Shown one piece after another: positions 24,531 through 36,372 of a stretch of 64,000 nucleotides of DNA (the stretch's first letter is position 1; each line of letters begins with the position of its first letter). The DNA is from Cordilura impudica. Lineage: Eukaryota; Arthropoda; Insecta; Diptera; Scathophagidae. The notes under the pieces are model-generated. The model was not told where the DNA came from. It saw nothing but the letters and a program-made list of their open reading frames with translations, and made no database searches. Position numbers and translations under genes: made by a program. The stretch is taken from assembly GCA_963682025.1 (NCBI GenBank), contig OY821519.1, forward strand, positions 14,012,571-14,076,570, in the 5' to 3' direction.

Positions 24531-25516
24531 CGCGTTCTTAAAAAAAACCATCTTACAAAACTATTTTTTTTATGTAGCTTTTCTTAAAAAAGTATATTTT
24601 CTTCAAAAAGTTTATTTCCGTAGAAATATTCCTATTCCTAAAAAACTACATATTCCACAAAAAGTACTCTTTCTAAAAAAGTATCTCTTCTAAAAAAATT
24701 AACGTTCCTTAAAAAAGTACCTTATGCAAAAGTAATTCTTCTTCAAAAACTACATTTTTTAAAAAACTACCTTTTAATAAAAAAAGTAAATTTTGTTTAA
24801 AAAAAGTATCTTTATTAAAAAGCCATATTCTCCATAAAGTGCATTTTCATAAAAAAGTACCTTTCCGTAAAAAAGTACCTTTTCGTAAAAAAGTACCTTT
24901 TCTTATAAAAGTTCTTACCTAAAAAACATACATTTTCTAAGAGGGTACCTAAAAAATTTACCTATTCCTAAAAAATACTCTTTCGTAAAAAAGTGCCTTT
25001 TCTTAATAAGTATCTTTTCTTGAAAAAGTAATTCTTCTTAAAAAATTACCATTTTTATAAAAGAAAGGTACTTTTTTCAAAAACAAAAATAGTTTCTTAA
25101 AAAAGTAAATTTTCTTAAAAAGATCTTATTTAAAAAAGAACCTTTTCTAAGATGGTACCCAAACAAAGTTACCTATCCGTAAAAAATACTGTTTTTTTAA
25201 AAAGTACATTTTCTTTAAAAAGTACTATTTCTTAAAAAAGTAAACTTTCTTTAAAAAAATGTTCCTTTACTTAAAGGAGTCCCTATATCTAAAAAGTACC
25301 TTTTCTTAAAAAAGTAAGTATTCTCAAAAAGTAAATTTTCTTAAAAAAGTATCTTTTCTTAAATACCTTTTCTTAAAAAAATAATTTTTCTCAAAAAAGT
25401 ACCTTTTGTTAAAAAAATTACCTATTTCTTAAAAAGTATCTATTCCCAAAATAAAAAAATTACCTATTTCTTAAAAAGCATCTATTCCCAAAATAATAAT
25501 TATTTATTTATTTATA

Positions 25517-25893
25517 CTAGCAGATTCCAGCCCTCGAAATTCGAGCGCAAATTCTAGGAAATTTTATTTTTTCATTAAATAAAGACCCTAAAAGTATGCT
25601 AATCAATTATAGCCAATTCACAAATCAACACAAAAAACAAACTCATTTATATTACAAACACATTGACAAATTTAATAAACACACACGTAGCATTGTATAA
25701 TTTTATATATGTGTTAGTAGAAACTTTAAATGCAATTTACTTAAAATATAGGAAAAAATTTAAAAATCTGTAAATCTGCAAATCGGCCGTAAATAAATAC
25801 CTTTCATATAATATACGGTTGGTCAAAATCGGGATAAAACGGTAGAATAAAACATCAGTCACAAGAAATCGCCTAGCCTATTAATATTATAGA
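25517..25893 (-). mobile_element. 377-bp Helitron-type element (copy H3)
   Basis: Read on the minus strand it begins A|TCTATAATATTAATAGGC and ends CTCGAATTTCGAG hairpin ... CTGCTAG|T. Its length equals copy H1. It is inserted in the 18-bp minisatellite. Confidence 0.75.
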
Positions 25894-25897
25894 TTAA

Positions 25898-26064
25898 CTG
25901 CAATGCAAAGTAAATTTGTATTCTAATATGGCTTCAGGGATAAGCCGGGTGACAAAAACCATTTGGCTGGTTTTTGCAGCGACAGACCAAAGCCTGTGAG
26001 GCAATCGAAACCACGACCCCCTCATGATAGGCAAGCACGCTACCTAGTCACCTACCGCGGCGCT
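25898..26064 (-). mobile_element. tRNA-derived SINE-like element
   Basis: On the minus strand the head reads TAGGTGACTAGG (A-box-like), ~31 nt, then GGTTTCGATTGCC (B-box-like), the spacing of a tRNA-type RNA polymerase III promoter. It is GC-rich against its surroundings and starts GCGCCGCGG. The B box departs from GGTTCGANNCC, so this is a SINE or pseudo-tRNA rather than a functional tRNA. Confidence 0.5.
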
Positions 26065-26640
26065 TAAAAAAATAATTTTTTTTAAAGCAAATTTTTTACT
26101 TTTCTTAAAAATGTATATTTTCTTAAAAAAGTTTAGTTTTTAAAAAATATATTTTATATTTTATTAAAAAGTACCTGTTTCTGAAAAAAGTACATTTCCT
26201 TAAAAACAGTACCTTTTCTTAAAAAAGTATATTTGTTTCAAAAAGTACCTTTTCTTAATAAAGTATGTTTTTTTAGAAAAGCACCTACTCTTCCAAAAAT
26301 TAACTTTTCTCAAAAAATTACCCTGTTAAAAAGTATCATTACCTATTCCTAAAAAATACTCTTTCTTAAAAAAGTGCCTTTTCTTAAAAGAGTAACTTTT
26401 CTTAAAAAAGTACCTTTTCTTAAAAAAGTACCTTTTCTTAAAAAAGTACCTTTTCTTAAAAAAGTACCTTTTCTTAAAAAAGTACATTTTCTTAAAAAAG
26501 TACATTTTCTTAAAAAAGTACCTTTTCTTAAAAAAGTACCTTTTCTTAAAAAATTACCTTTTCTTGAAAAAGTATCTATTAGAAAAGTATGTTTTAAAGG
26601 ATGTACTATTTTATCCGACTTGTCGTTTGTCAATTAAAAA

Positions 26641-26830
26641 TTATTGCTTCGAGCTCAGGGCCAAGTTATTTTGAAAAAGTGTTCCTTTATTTTTACAATA
26701 TTGCACTGACGATAGTGGAGACACAGCGTTTTCAAGAATCGTTTGTGAATCTTTAATATAAATCTCTGAAGATGTCTTCGATGAATAGCGAAATATTGGA
26801 TAAAGGAACACTTTTTCAAAGAAATAATTT
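26641..26830 (+). mobile_element. Penelope-like 3' remnant
   Basis: CTGAAGA (26766-26772) ... GAAA (26790-26793) ... TATTGGATAAAGGAACACTT. It is related to the minus strand of 2890-2990 (ATAGCGAAATATTGG shared) and inserted in the minisatellite. GTGTTCCTTTAT near 26680 recurs inverted at ~26810. Confidence 0.4.
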
Positions 26831-27569
26831 TAGTAAAGTAACAACAACTTTTTTTAAAAAACTATCTATTCCTAAAAAATTGCTTGTTCTTAAAAAAGCA
26901 CCATTTCTTTAAAAGGTACCTATTTCTAAAAAATTACCTCTTCTTGCAGTAGACCTATTCCTAAAAAAGTAGCGTTTCTAAAAAAAGTACCTTAGCTTAA
27001 AAAATGAACTTTCCTCAAAAATGCCTTCTTAAAAAAGTATCTTTTCTTAAAAATGTAACTTTTCTTAAATAGTACGTTTTCTTAAAAAAGTACTTTTTCT
27101 TAAAAAATTATGCTTTTCTTTTAAAAATCCCTTTCTTAAAAAAGTTCTCTCTCTTAAAAAAGTATCATTTCTTAAAACAGTACCTTTTATAAAAAAAGTG
27201 CCTTTTCTTACCAAAGTACCTTTTCTTAACAAGTACCTTTTTCTTAAAAGAGTACTTTTTCTTACCAAAGTACCTTTTCTTAAAAAGTAAATTTTCTTAA
27301 AAAAAACTACCTTTTCTTAAAAACTTAACTTTTCTCAATAAATTACCTTCTTAAAAAGCACCTTTTCTTAAAAATATAGTTTTTCTTTAAAAATGGTATC
27401 TCTTCATGAAAAAGTACATTTTCTTAAAAAGTAAATTTTCTTAAAAAAAAAGTAAATTTTCTTAAAAAAAAAAAATATTTTCTTAAAAAAGTAAATTTTC
27501 TTAAAAGTACCTTTTCTCAATAATGCTACTTCATAATTTTTCAACAGTTGTCTTAGGCACCTCACAACT

Positions 27570-28316
27570 CTGTGGTTTTCTGGAATAACCGCGTATGTCT
27601 TTTTTTCAGTTTTGAGTTAACGATGCCAAATATAATAATTTTTAACGCTCTTTACATGTGTTTAATTTTTTTCAAAAAAATATTGACCATTTCTGAGTTT
27701 TTTTCTTTAAATAACGACGTTACTTAAATGTTTATTAAATTAATTTGCAGCACTAACGACGTATGTCAACCTACATTTGATCGCTGACAAATTATTTTCT
27801 CAGAAAACGGTTGTTATTAATGAAAAAAAATGCAAAATAATTTTGGATTATTTTTCAGTTTATAACCACTTAAAAAAAATTGTGTGTTTATTTCTGTTAT
27901 TTTTTGTCACTATTATTCTTGATACGTTGTTATATTCTCATCCTAAGTCCCGTTAGCTTTTTGTTGACGAACAAAAAAATCCATTTTTCAAGCAACAACA
28001 ACTTATATCGACATGGGTGGTTGCATTGGTAGTTTTCTTTTTCAAAGAAAACGACGTTTGTCAACATAAGTTGTTTTATCTCACACACTTTAAGTGTAAT
28101 TTACATATTGTTTTTTCGTCCTTCTCTAGGATCTGTTCCTCTTAATATTTTTGACTCAAAATTTTTTATAAAGTATTTATTCCCCATATCTACAGGACTG
28201 TTAAATAAAAAGTCCTAAAAACTTTATATCGAGCCCATAATTTCAAATATAACGTTTTTTGGCTCTCCTGAACATTTTGATTTTATGACATACGCGGTTA
28301 TTCTGGAAAATCACAG
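27570..28316 (+). mobile_element. TIR element, family M1, copy 2
   Basis: The 747-bp element has CTGTGGTTTTCTGGAATAAC ends and is flanked by direct AACT (27566-27569 and 28317-28320). Removing it restores a palindromic site CCTCACAACTGTGAGG. It shares internal GAGTTAACGATGCCAAATAT, ACGACGTATGTCAACC and AACAACAACTTAT blocks with copy 1 in the same orientation. Confidence 0.85.
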
Positions 28317-28334
28317 AACTGTGAGGCGTTATTT

Positions 28335-28793
28335 TCTATAATATTAATAGGCAAAGTGATTTGTTGTGACCGATGTAACTTTGTCAGTTTTACCCCGACT
28401 TTTACCAAATATACCTAATTTTAAAAATATTTCTTTTTAGCTATTCACCAGATTTTTACATTTTTCCATTTTTTTTTTTTTTTTTTTTTTTGAGTAAAAT
28501 GCATTTAAAGTTGCTACCAACATTTACATACAATTATACAATGCTGTGTCTGTGTTTGTTATATTATTTAATGTCTTTGCAAAAATTGTGTATGAAAACC
28601 CATGTGTTGAATTGAAAAATAGTTTTTGACATAAACCAATAACGACAAACATGCAAATCGGTATTTAAAAAATGTTGAATTGTGAATTAGCTAAAATTGA
28701 TAAGCATACCTTTAGCGTCTTGTTGAATAATTTATTAGATGAAAAAATTAAATTTCCTAGAATTTGCACTCGAATTTCGAGTGCTATTACTAT
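28335..28793 (+). mobile_element. Helitron-type element, copy H4 (longer variant)
   Basis: Starts TCTATAATATTAATAGGCA; near the end it has the fully palindromic GCACTCGAATTTCGAGTGC. The end is CTAT rather than CTAG, and the base before TC is T rather than A, so it is a decayed copy. The ~80-bp extra internal block (ATAAACCAATAACGACAA) is shared with copy H6. Confidence 0.65.
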
Positions 28794-30270
28794 GCAGGAT
28801 TAAATGTTCAAAAACGGAATACACATTTAGAATGTCAAATGCGCTGCTGCACAGACACCCGTTAATACAGGTCTTGATGTAAATATTTTATTTAACCTAA
28901 AAATTCTTAAAAGGCATTTCATTGTTTTAACACATCATAAATAAATAAAAAAAAAAGTATCAAAAAATCAATCTTGAAATCTTAACAAATAAATTAAAAA
29001 TCATTTAATGCGTTTTTTCCCATAATTTGGGAGTTAAAAAAACTCAAATCGAGATGTTTTTTTTTTGCAAAGTACAATACTTATGCGAATAGATTTTATC
29101 AATTGAAATTGATGACGACGTTGCAGGCCAAAAAGATCAAAACCATCTATGAAGTTACAGACTATCAACGTTATGCAGATATGTAAAGTTGTGTGGTACT
29201 TATTTGAAATGGGGATTACAAAGTGATATTAAGAATCGGAACATAGAGGGTCTAATAGAAAATATATCTTCGTCAAATTAAGTTTAGGCTGATTTTATAT
29301 ATCCTTCATTAATCTCACCCAGTTTTTATATAAGACAGTTTCGTTTTAATACTCGAAAAATTCAAATAAATGTTTTTAAATTTAGATCTGTATGTACAAG
29401 GAGTGGCCGTTACACAATCCATACTCAGAACTTTTGTTCATGCTCTTAAATCTAAATTCAGACCTTTAAGCAGAGTGTTAAAGAATCATTTTTCATACCA
29501 CACAACTTTTCGTTGCACAAATCGCAAAAGAACTAACAACAACATAACAATTGATATATTTCTATTTTTAGATTATTTATGAATTTCACTTCTTATTAAA
29601 ACTATTCTCTCTTTAAGTCCAGCCGGAAATAAAAAAATATATATTTTTAAGACGAATTTTTTAAATTAATTTAATAGTTTTAACTTCACTTTATTTAGAT
29701 TCAGAGAGATTAATATTTAATTGAGTTGTATTTGACACTTGAGAGAATGTTGGAAGTGTCAACTTGATTAACTCACTTTATTTTAATAATATGAAAAGAT
29801 TAAAGCTCTCTAGAAGTGAAACAAAAAATGAAGTAAAGTTATTTATTTTAATACATTTTGATAAGGCTGTAATTTAAGAAAATTCAATTAAAAATTCAAC
29901 AAATTGAATATTTAAGCTGGATTTTTACGATCTTAAATAAAATTTTTTTTATGTATTTTTCAGTTTTGTATTTCAACTTTAAAAATTGTCTCTTGCTAAT
30001 AAGTGGCCACTTAGTTAACGTTTTTATGTTAGAGTATACAATTCCTTGGCAGCTGGTTTTCTTTGTTTTCTTCTTATTTTATTATGTTTAATATTGCTGA
30101 TGGCGTCGGAGGTGTACATTAGGACGTTTCACTAAAAACTTTTTTTTTTTATATTTTTGCCATTCTTAAAGTATGCATTTTTATAGCCCAAAAAAATTTT
30201 GAGCATTTTTTCATATTTTTTGGAGGTCTGTAAGCGGTCTTTGAAATCGATTTAATCAAAAAAAAAAAAA
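28794..30270. other. non-coding stretch, nothing recognised
   Basis: AT-rich with scattered short repeats; no exon, RNA gene or mobile-element signature that I can support. Confidence 0.45.
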
Positions 30271-30274
30271 AAAT

Positions 30275-30645
30275 AAGTAAAAGTGTTAAATTCGGCTCTG
30301 CTGAAACTTTGATACCATCCGACTGAGTTTTACGTTTACATTAATATCTGAACTTATTGCACTCTTTATAACAAATGTAAATAAAATATTTGAAAAGTAA
30401 ACAATTTGATAAACTTAATACAAAAATATTATTACAACGAACACACTGAATTTTTGACATTTTTCTAGAGGTTCATCCATATTTTAGGTCACAGTGATGC
30501 CCGATTTACCCAATTTTAAATACCAACCTTCTCAAAATAATGAGAAACAATATTATCCCAAGTTTACCCAAGTAAATGGTTTATTTTTTGATTTCAGCAG
30601 ACACACATTGACGGACTGATGGACAGACGGGCATCGCTAGAAGAA
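30275..30645 (-). mobile_element. DINE-1-like family 2, partial copy
   Basis: On the minus strand it ends GGTATCAAAG...GCAGAGCCGAATTTAACACT, then TTTACTT, the family-2 tail seen at 9885-9932. It runs into a CCGTCTGTCC-type tract near 30620. Confidence 0.6.
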
Positions 30646-30804
30646 GAAGAATCTTAGGTCCTACTAATAGGATATAAAAAATAAGCATAAACCTAATTGT
30701 TTTTGTCCGCGGATATTTTTATTTTTCATTTTTAATTTTTCTCTTCATTTTTCGTTTTTCATTTTTAATTTTTCATTTTTGATTTTTCATTTTTCATTTT
30801 TCAT

Positions 30805-32286
30805 TTTTATACCCTAAACCACTATGAGGTTTGGGTATAATGACTTTGTGCTGCTGTTTGTAACTACCAAAACTATTTGACCTAGGCCCATCTTTTATTA
30901 TACCGATCGACTCAGAAACACTTTCTGAGTCGATTTAGCGATGTCCGTCTGTGTGTCCATGTAAACTTTGTAATCAAACTACAGGTCGCAAATATGAATA
31001 TATTTTGATGAAATAGTCCCCATACAAATGACCCCTATGAAATCGACATAAATTGCCATAAGATCGAAATTATCATATAAATCTGAGTCAAATTGGGTTT
31101 GTATGTGTTTATTATATTCATTAATCGGTAGTCCAAAAATAATCCCCATAGGACAATTCGTAGTCATAGGCCCCATATAGAGCTGCTTCCCGATCTTCAC
31201 TTAAATCTATTAAAAAAAAGAAAAATATTGCACAGATTTTTCTCAAATCTGTGGTTTTCTAGAATAACCGCGTATGTCATATAATCAAAATGTTCAGGAG
31301 AGCCAAAAACGTTATATTTGAAATATGGGCTCAATATAAAGTTTTTAGGACTTTTTATTTAACAGTCCTGTAGATATGGGCAATAAATGCTTTATATAAA
31401 ATTTTGAGTCAAAAATCTTCAGAGGAATAGATCCTAGAGAAGGACGTAAAAACAATATGTAAATTACACTTAAAGTGTGTGCAGATAAAACAACTTATGT
31501 TGACAAACGTCGATTTCTTTGAAAAAGAAAACTACCAATGCAACCACCCATATAAACATAAGTTGTTGTTGCTTGAAAAATGGATTATTTTTTGTTCGTC
31601 AACAAAAAGTTAACGGGTTTTAGGATGAGAATATAACATTGTATCAAGAATAATAGTGACAAAAAGGAACAGAAATAAACACAAAAGTTTTTATAAGTGG
31701 TTTTAAACTGAAAACTAATCCAAAATTATTTTGCATTTTTTTTTTTCATTCATAACAACGTATGTCGCTATATGTCGCTTTCTGAGAAAATAATTTGTCA
31801 GCGATCAAACATAGGTTGACATACGTCGTTATTGCTGCAAATTAATTTAATAAACATTTAAGTTACGTCGTTATTTAAAGAAAAAACTCAGAAATGGTTC
31901 ATAATTTTTTTTTTTAAATTGAACATGTCGAAAGAGCGTTAAAAATTAATATATTTGGCATCGTTAACTCAAAACTGATAAAATTGGACTTACGTGGTTA
32001 TTCCAGGAAACCACAGAAATATGGTTTGTATATATTTTTTCTAAATATAAGTGACTTTACCAAATATGGCAAGGATCGGGTTATTTTTCGACCTAGTCCC
32101 CATATAAATATAGCACCGGATATGAACTTTTTCATATCTGCAGCCAAAAAAATTACAAACAATTCCCCTCAAATTTGGTTTATGCTTATTTTCTATATCC
32201 AATTATTTGGACCGAAGCGATAGGGTCTCTAAACCATGGTATAGGGTATCGTATAGTCGGTCTAGACCGACTATTATTTACTTGTT
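30805..32286 (+). mobile_element. DINE-1-like family 1, copy D8, split by M1 element
   Basis: The first part is 30805-31248 and the second 32017-32286, ending AGTCGGTCTAGACCGACT and TTACTTGTT. The break falls in CTCAAAT|TTGGTTTG, which is continuous in other copies. Part of the middle (after GATGAAAT at ~31013) is deleted. Confidence 0.8.
31249..32016 (-). mobile_element. TIR element, family M1, copy 3
   Basis: The 768-bp element lies inverted relative to copies 1 and 2; CTGTGGTTTCCTGGAATAAC begins its minus-strand left end. Direct AAAT flanks at 31245-31248 and 32017-32020. Its host, a DINE-like copy, gives an independent empty-site reference. Confidence 0.85.
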
Positions 32287-32863
32287 TATTTTTCATTTAA
32301 TGTTTTTCATTTTTCATTTTTAAAAAGGTTATTACATATCATAATTTTTTCACCAATACAAACATAGGTCACACCGATTTTGTCTTACGTCTTACATGTT
32401 ATGCTGTTTTTGACGCGTTTACACGTCAAAAAGTTCATATTGGATAATATATTTATATGGGGATTACATCGAAAAATTGACCGATCTTGACCATATTTGG
32501 TAAAGTGACTTACTTTTTGCAAAAATACATACAAACCAAATTTGAGAAAAATCTGTGATATATTTTTGTTTTGGATAAGTTTAAGTGAAGAAAAATGCTA
32601 CAAAGTTTATTTTTGCACTACTGATTAATGGATGTAATAAACATGCAAACCGCATTAAACCGAGATCTAGATAATAATTTGATAATTTCGTACTGGTCAT
32701 TTGTATGATAACCACGTCTGAACATTCACCGATTTTCACCAATTTCAATAGCCTTATGGCCGATGAAAGCATATATTTAGTATATTGCAAAAATATTGGT
32801 TCAGGTAAAATATTTTAGGTAGTAACAAACATCAGTACTAACTAATTATACCACTATGTGGTA

Positions 32864-33309
32864 TCTGCAATAGTAATAGGCAAGGCAATTTCTTGTGGCC
32901 TATATAAACATTGTAGTTATTAACCGATTTTGACCAAACATACCTCATTTGAAAGGTATTTCTTTTTAGCCGTCCACCAGATTTACAGATTTGGAACATT
33001 TTTTTGAGTAATGTTTATTTAAATTTGTTACTAACAAATACATAAAATACATACTGTGCGTGTGTTTACTATAAATATCAAAAGCTCTGTGTAGGATTGT
33101 GAATTGGCTAAAATTGATAAGCATACCATTTGGCTGTTATAAAATTATTTATTAACAAACCCATTTATATATCTTCTCTGTGTTCAACAAATATTTATAA
33201 TGAAATTTAAGGATTTTTTTTTAAATTATTTATAAAATTATTTATTAAATAAAAAAATTAAATTTCTTAGGAATTTGCACCCGAATTTTGAGGGCTAAGC
33301 TCTGCTTAG
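32864..33309 (+). mobile_element. Helitron-type element, copy H5
   Basis: Starts A|TCTGCAATAGTAATAGGCAA and ends TTTGCACCCGAATTTTGAGG...CTTAG. Both termini are mutated; it sits in the end of DINE-like copy D7. Confidence 0.55.
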
Positions 33310-33453
33310 ATTATAATTCGTTTACTTTTGATGTGTAAACATCTATACGCGCAGGGGGTAAATTTCAAAAACAGCGTAACATGTGAGTCGTAAGACAAAA
33401 TGTGATTGTATTGGTGAAAAAATTATGATATTATAATAACCTGTTTGAAAATT

Positions 33454-34240
33454 AACAAGTAAGAAAATTATAGTCGGTCTAGACCGACTATATGATACCC
33501 TATACCATGGTTTAGAGACCCTATCTTTCGGTCCAACTACTTCGATATAGAAAATAAGCATAAACCAAATTTGAGTGCGATTTTTATTAACTTTTTTGGC
33601 TGCAGATATGAAAAAGTTCATATCGGATGCTATATCTATAAAGGGACTAGGTCCAAAAATGGACCGATCCTGATCATGTTTGGTAAAGTCTCTTGTATTT
33701 TGCAAAAATATGTACAAACAAAATTTGAGAAGAATCAGTGGAATATTTTTGTTTTTTAATAGATTTAAGTGAAGATCGGGAAGCAGCTCTATATGGGGTC
33801 AAAGGGATCATTTTTGGACTACTCATTAATGGATGTAATGAATGCATACAAACCCAATTTGAGTAAGATCTATATGACAATTTGGATCTTATGGCAATTT
33901 ATGTCGATTTCATATGGGTAATTTGTATGGGGGCTAGGTCTGAACATGGACCGATTCTCACCAATTTCAATAGCGTTCATCCCATGGCCGATAAAAGCTT
34001 ATATACCAAATTTCATCAAAATATATTAATATTTGCGACCTGCAGTTTGATTACAAGCTTTACATGGACACACAGACGGACGGACGGACGGACGGACGGA
34101 CATTGTTAAATCAACTCAGAAAGTGATTCTGATTCGATCGGTATAATTAAAGATGGGTCTAGGTCAAATATTTTTGGTTGTTACAAACAGCAGCACAAAG
34201 TCATTATACCCAAACCACATAGTGGTATAGGGTATAAAAA
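33454..34240 (-). mobile_element. DINE-1-like family 1, copy D9 (left arm of FB-1)
   Basis: The full-length minus-strand copy has an intact AGTCGGTCTAGACCGACT hairpin. It lacks the block between ATCCCT and CCCCATATAG (CAACTCTTAGTCATAGG in other copies). This deletion is shared with the copies at 57607-61187 but not with the right-arm copy. Confidence 0.85.
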
Positions 34241-35436
34241 TGGAAAATAAAAAATGAAAAAAAATTAAAAAATAAAAAATAAAAAATAAAAAATAAAAAA
34301 TTAAAAATGAAAAATAAAAAATGAAAAATGAAAAATTAAAAATGAAGAATAAAAAATGAAAAATTAAAAATTAAAAATTAAAAATAAAAAATTAAAAATA
34401 AAAAATGAAAAATGAAAAATTAAAAATGAAAATGAAAAATAAAAAATGAAAAATAAAATATGAAAAATAAAAAATGAAACATGAAAAATAAAAATGTAAA
34501 ATGAAAAACGAAAAATTAAAAATTAAAAATGAATAATGAAAAATAAAAAATCAAAAATAAAAAAATGAAAAATAAAAAAATAAAAATGAAAAACGAAAAA
34601 TAAAAATGAAAAATAAAAAATGAAAAATGAAAAACGAAAAATGAAAAATGGAAAAAAACTAAAAATGGATAATAAAAAATTAAAAATTAAAAATTAAAAA
34701 TTAAAAATTAAAAATTAAAAATTAAAAATTAAAAATTAAAAATTAAAAATTAAAAATTAAAAATTAAAAATTAAAAATTAAAAATTAAAAATTAAAAATT
34801 AAAAATTAAAAATTAAAAATTAAAAATTAAAAATTAAAAATTAAAAATTAAAAATTAAAAATTAAAAATTAAAAATTAAAAATTAAAAATTAAAAATTAA
34901 AAATTAAAAATAAAAAATAAAAATGAAAATGAAAAATGAAAAATAAAAAATTAAAAATAAAAAATGGAAAATTAAAAACAAAAATAAAAAATATAAAATT
35001 AAAAAGGAAAAATAAAAAATGAATAATAAAAAATTAAAACTAAAAAATTAAAAATAAAAAATGAAAAATTTGAAACATGAAAAATAAGAAATGATAAATG
35101 GAAAACGAAAATTAAAAATGAATAATGAAAAATAAAAAATGAAAAATGAAAAATGAAAAATGAAAAATGAAAAATTAAAAATAAAAAATGAAAAATAAAA
35201 AATTATATATAAAAAATGAAAAATAAGAAATGAAAATTGAAAAATAAATAAATTCAAAAAGAAAAATAAAAATTGGAAAATGAAAAATGAAAAATGAAGA
35301 AAAAAATTAAAAATGAAAAATGAAAAATTAGAAATGAAAAATTAAAATTAAAAAATTAAAAATTGAAAATAAAAAATGAAAAATAAAAAATGAAGAATGA
35401 AAAACGAAAAATGAAAAACGAAAAATTAAAAATTAA
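34241..35436. repeat. left-arm array of FB-1
   Basis: AAAAATGAA/AAAAATTAA variants enclose a pure TTAAAAA heptamer block (~34675-34908). Phe-rich reading frames are shadows. Confidence 0.9.
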
Positions 35437-36372
35437 AAATTAACCGGTTAAAATAATAAATAATAAATATTTTTATATTAACAGAGCCCTGCAGTTGATT
35501 GCTATAAGTGATACGCTTTCTGTTTGATTTTAAGAAAGTGCTATAAAAAAGCTTTAATTACTAGATGCTTACACATCTCCCCTGCGATCGGACTCACATG
35601 ATTTTATTTTCTCTGGTGCTTTTTTTACAAAACCAGGTACAACAACTCTCAAGGGGACCATTTTACTAAGCAAAATCTCCGCTGTAAAAGTTATTAGTCT
35701 GAGGGTACTTAAAGCTTTGTATTTTCCAAGTTTAAACCTTAATAACTCGAAAAATATAGAATACCTATCTATAAAATTAAATATGTTAGATAGGCCTTCA
35801 AAAATACCTTTGATTAGAAATTAATATGTCTCTTGTCACGTCTGAAGATATATTTAAAAAAAAAACTATAACAAAATGCTTTTTTACCCCATTGTATGAG
35901 ATTTATAGCAAAATGTGCTAAATTATATGTGAAATTCAAATGATAGGTATTTTTTAGGCCTAAATAGCGCGTTTAATTTACACCTAAATATTGATAATTT
36001 TTTGAGAAATTAAAGTTTGAACTTGAGAAATACTTGATAAAAATTTGAACTAATATTTTTTATATTTAAATATCTTTTGGACTATTCTATGCTCAAAACG
36101 TAGGCTTATAAATTGTTAAAAAATAATAAATAATATCAAAAATTATTATTTTATCCTTTAAAAGAACTTTCTGTGATTTTTTTTAACCTAAAACTACAGA
36201 GAAAAGAAATCATTTGAGTCCAATCGCAGGGGAGATGTGTAAACATCTAGTAATTAAAGATTTTTTTATAGCACTTTCTTAAAATCAAACCGAAAGCGTA
36301 TCACTTATACCAATCAACTGCTCTGTTAATATAAAAAAATTTATTATTATTTATTATTTTAACCGGTTAATT
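35437..36372. repeat. inner modules and centre of FB-1
   Basis: Inverted modules of ~165 bp (35439-35605 and ~36205-36370) each run from TTAACCGGTTAA through GTGATACGCTTTC and AATTACTAGATG to CATCTCCCCTGCGAT. The non-coding centre (35606-36204) has no significant reading frame. CCCCTGCG next to an ACACATC box recalls the outer terminus, so inner and outer modules may be related. Confidence 0.8.

Larger units (their letters stand above)
24540..27525. repeat. 18-bp quasi-palindromic minisatellite, interrupted
   Basis: The consensus unit is CTTTTCTTAAAAAAGTAC. It is most homogeneous at 26380-26575 and degenerate at 24540-25500, 26070-26370 and 26840-27525. The unit is nearly self-complementary, so both strands give FLKKVP/FLRKGT-type hexapeptide frames, which I treat as shadows. 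The array is interrupted by a Helitron-type element, a SINE-like segment and a Penelope-like remnant. Confidence 0.9.
30707..32425 (+). mobile_element. foldback arm (FB-4) carrying a DINE-like copy
   Basis: Arrays of TTTTTCATTTTTAAT at 30717-30804 and 32287-32320 flank a DINE-like copy. The right end carries the foldback terminal module (AGGTTATTACATATCATAAT, CTTACATGTTATGCTG), then a shortened TTTACACGTC instead of the full ATGTTTACACATC end. Confidence 0.6.
30650..32863 (-). mobile_element. DINE-1-like family 1, copy D7, split by a foldback arm
   Basis: The minus-strand copy is in two parts, ~30650-30706 (...AAGCATAAACCTAATTG) and 32426-32863 (AAAAGTTCATATTGGATAAT... to TTATACCACTATGTGGTA). 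Together they read in the family order with the foldback arm FB-4 between. The second part is truncated by Helitron copy H5. Confidence 0.6.

Noticed and set aside
25990..26064. Functional tRNA gene
   Set aside because: The B-box-like motif has an extra base and no cloverleaf acceptor pairing is evident; a SINE head fits better.
26349..26637. Overlapping FLKKVP/FLRKGT repeat peptides on both strands
   Set aside because: The 18-bp unit is a multiple of three and near-palindromic, so both strands stay open by default.
29370..29582. 70-residue plus-strand frame (VQGVAVTQSILRTF...)
   Set aside because: No recognisable domain, signal peptide or neighbouring exon; could not be separated from chance.
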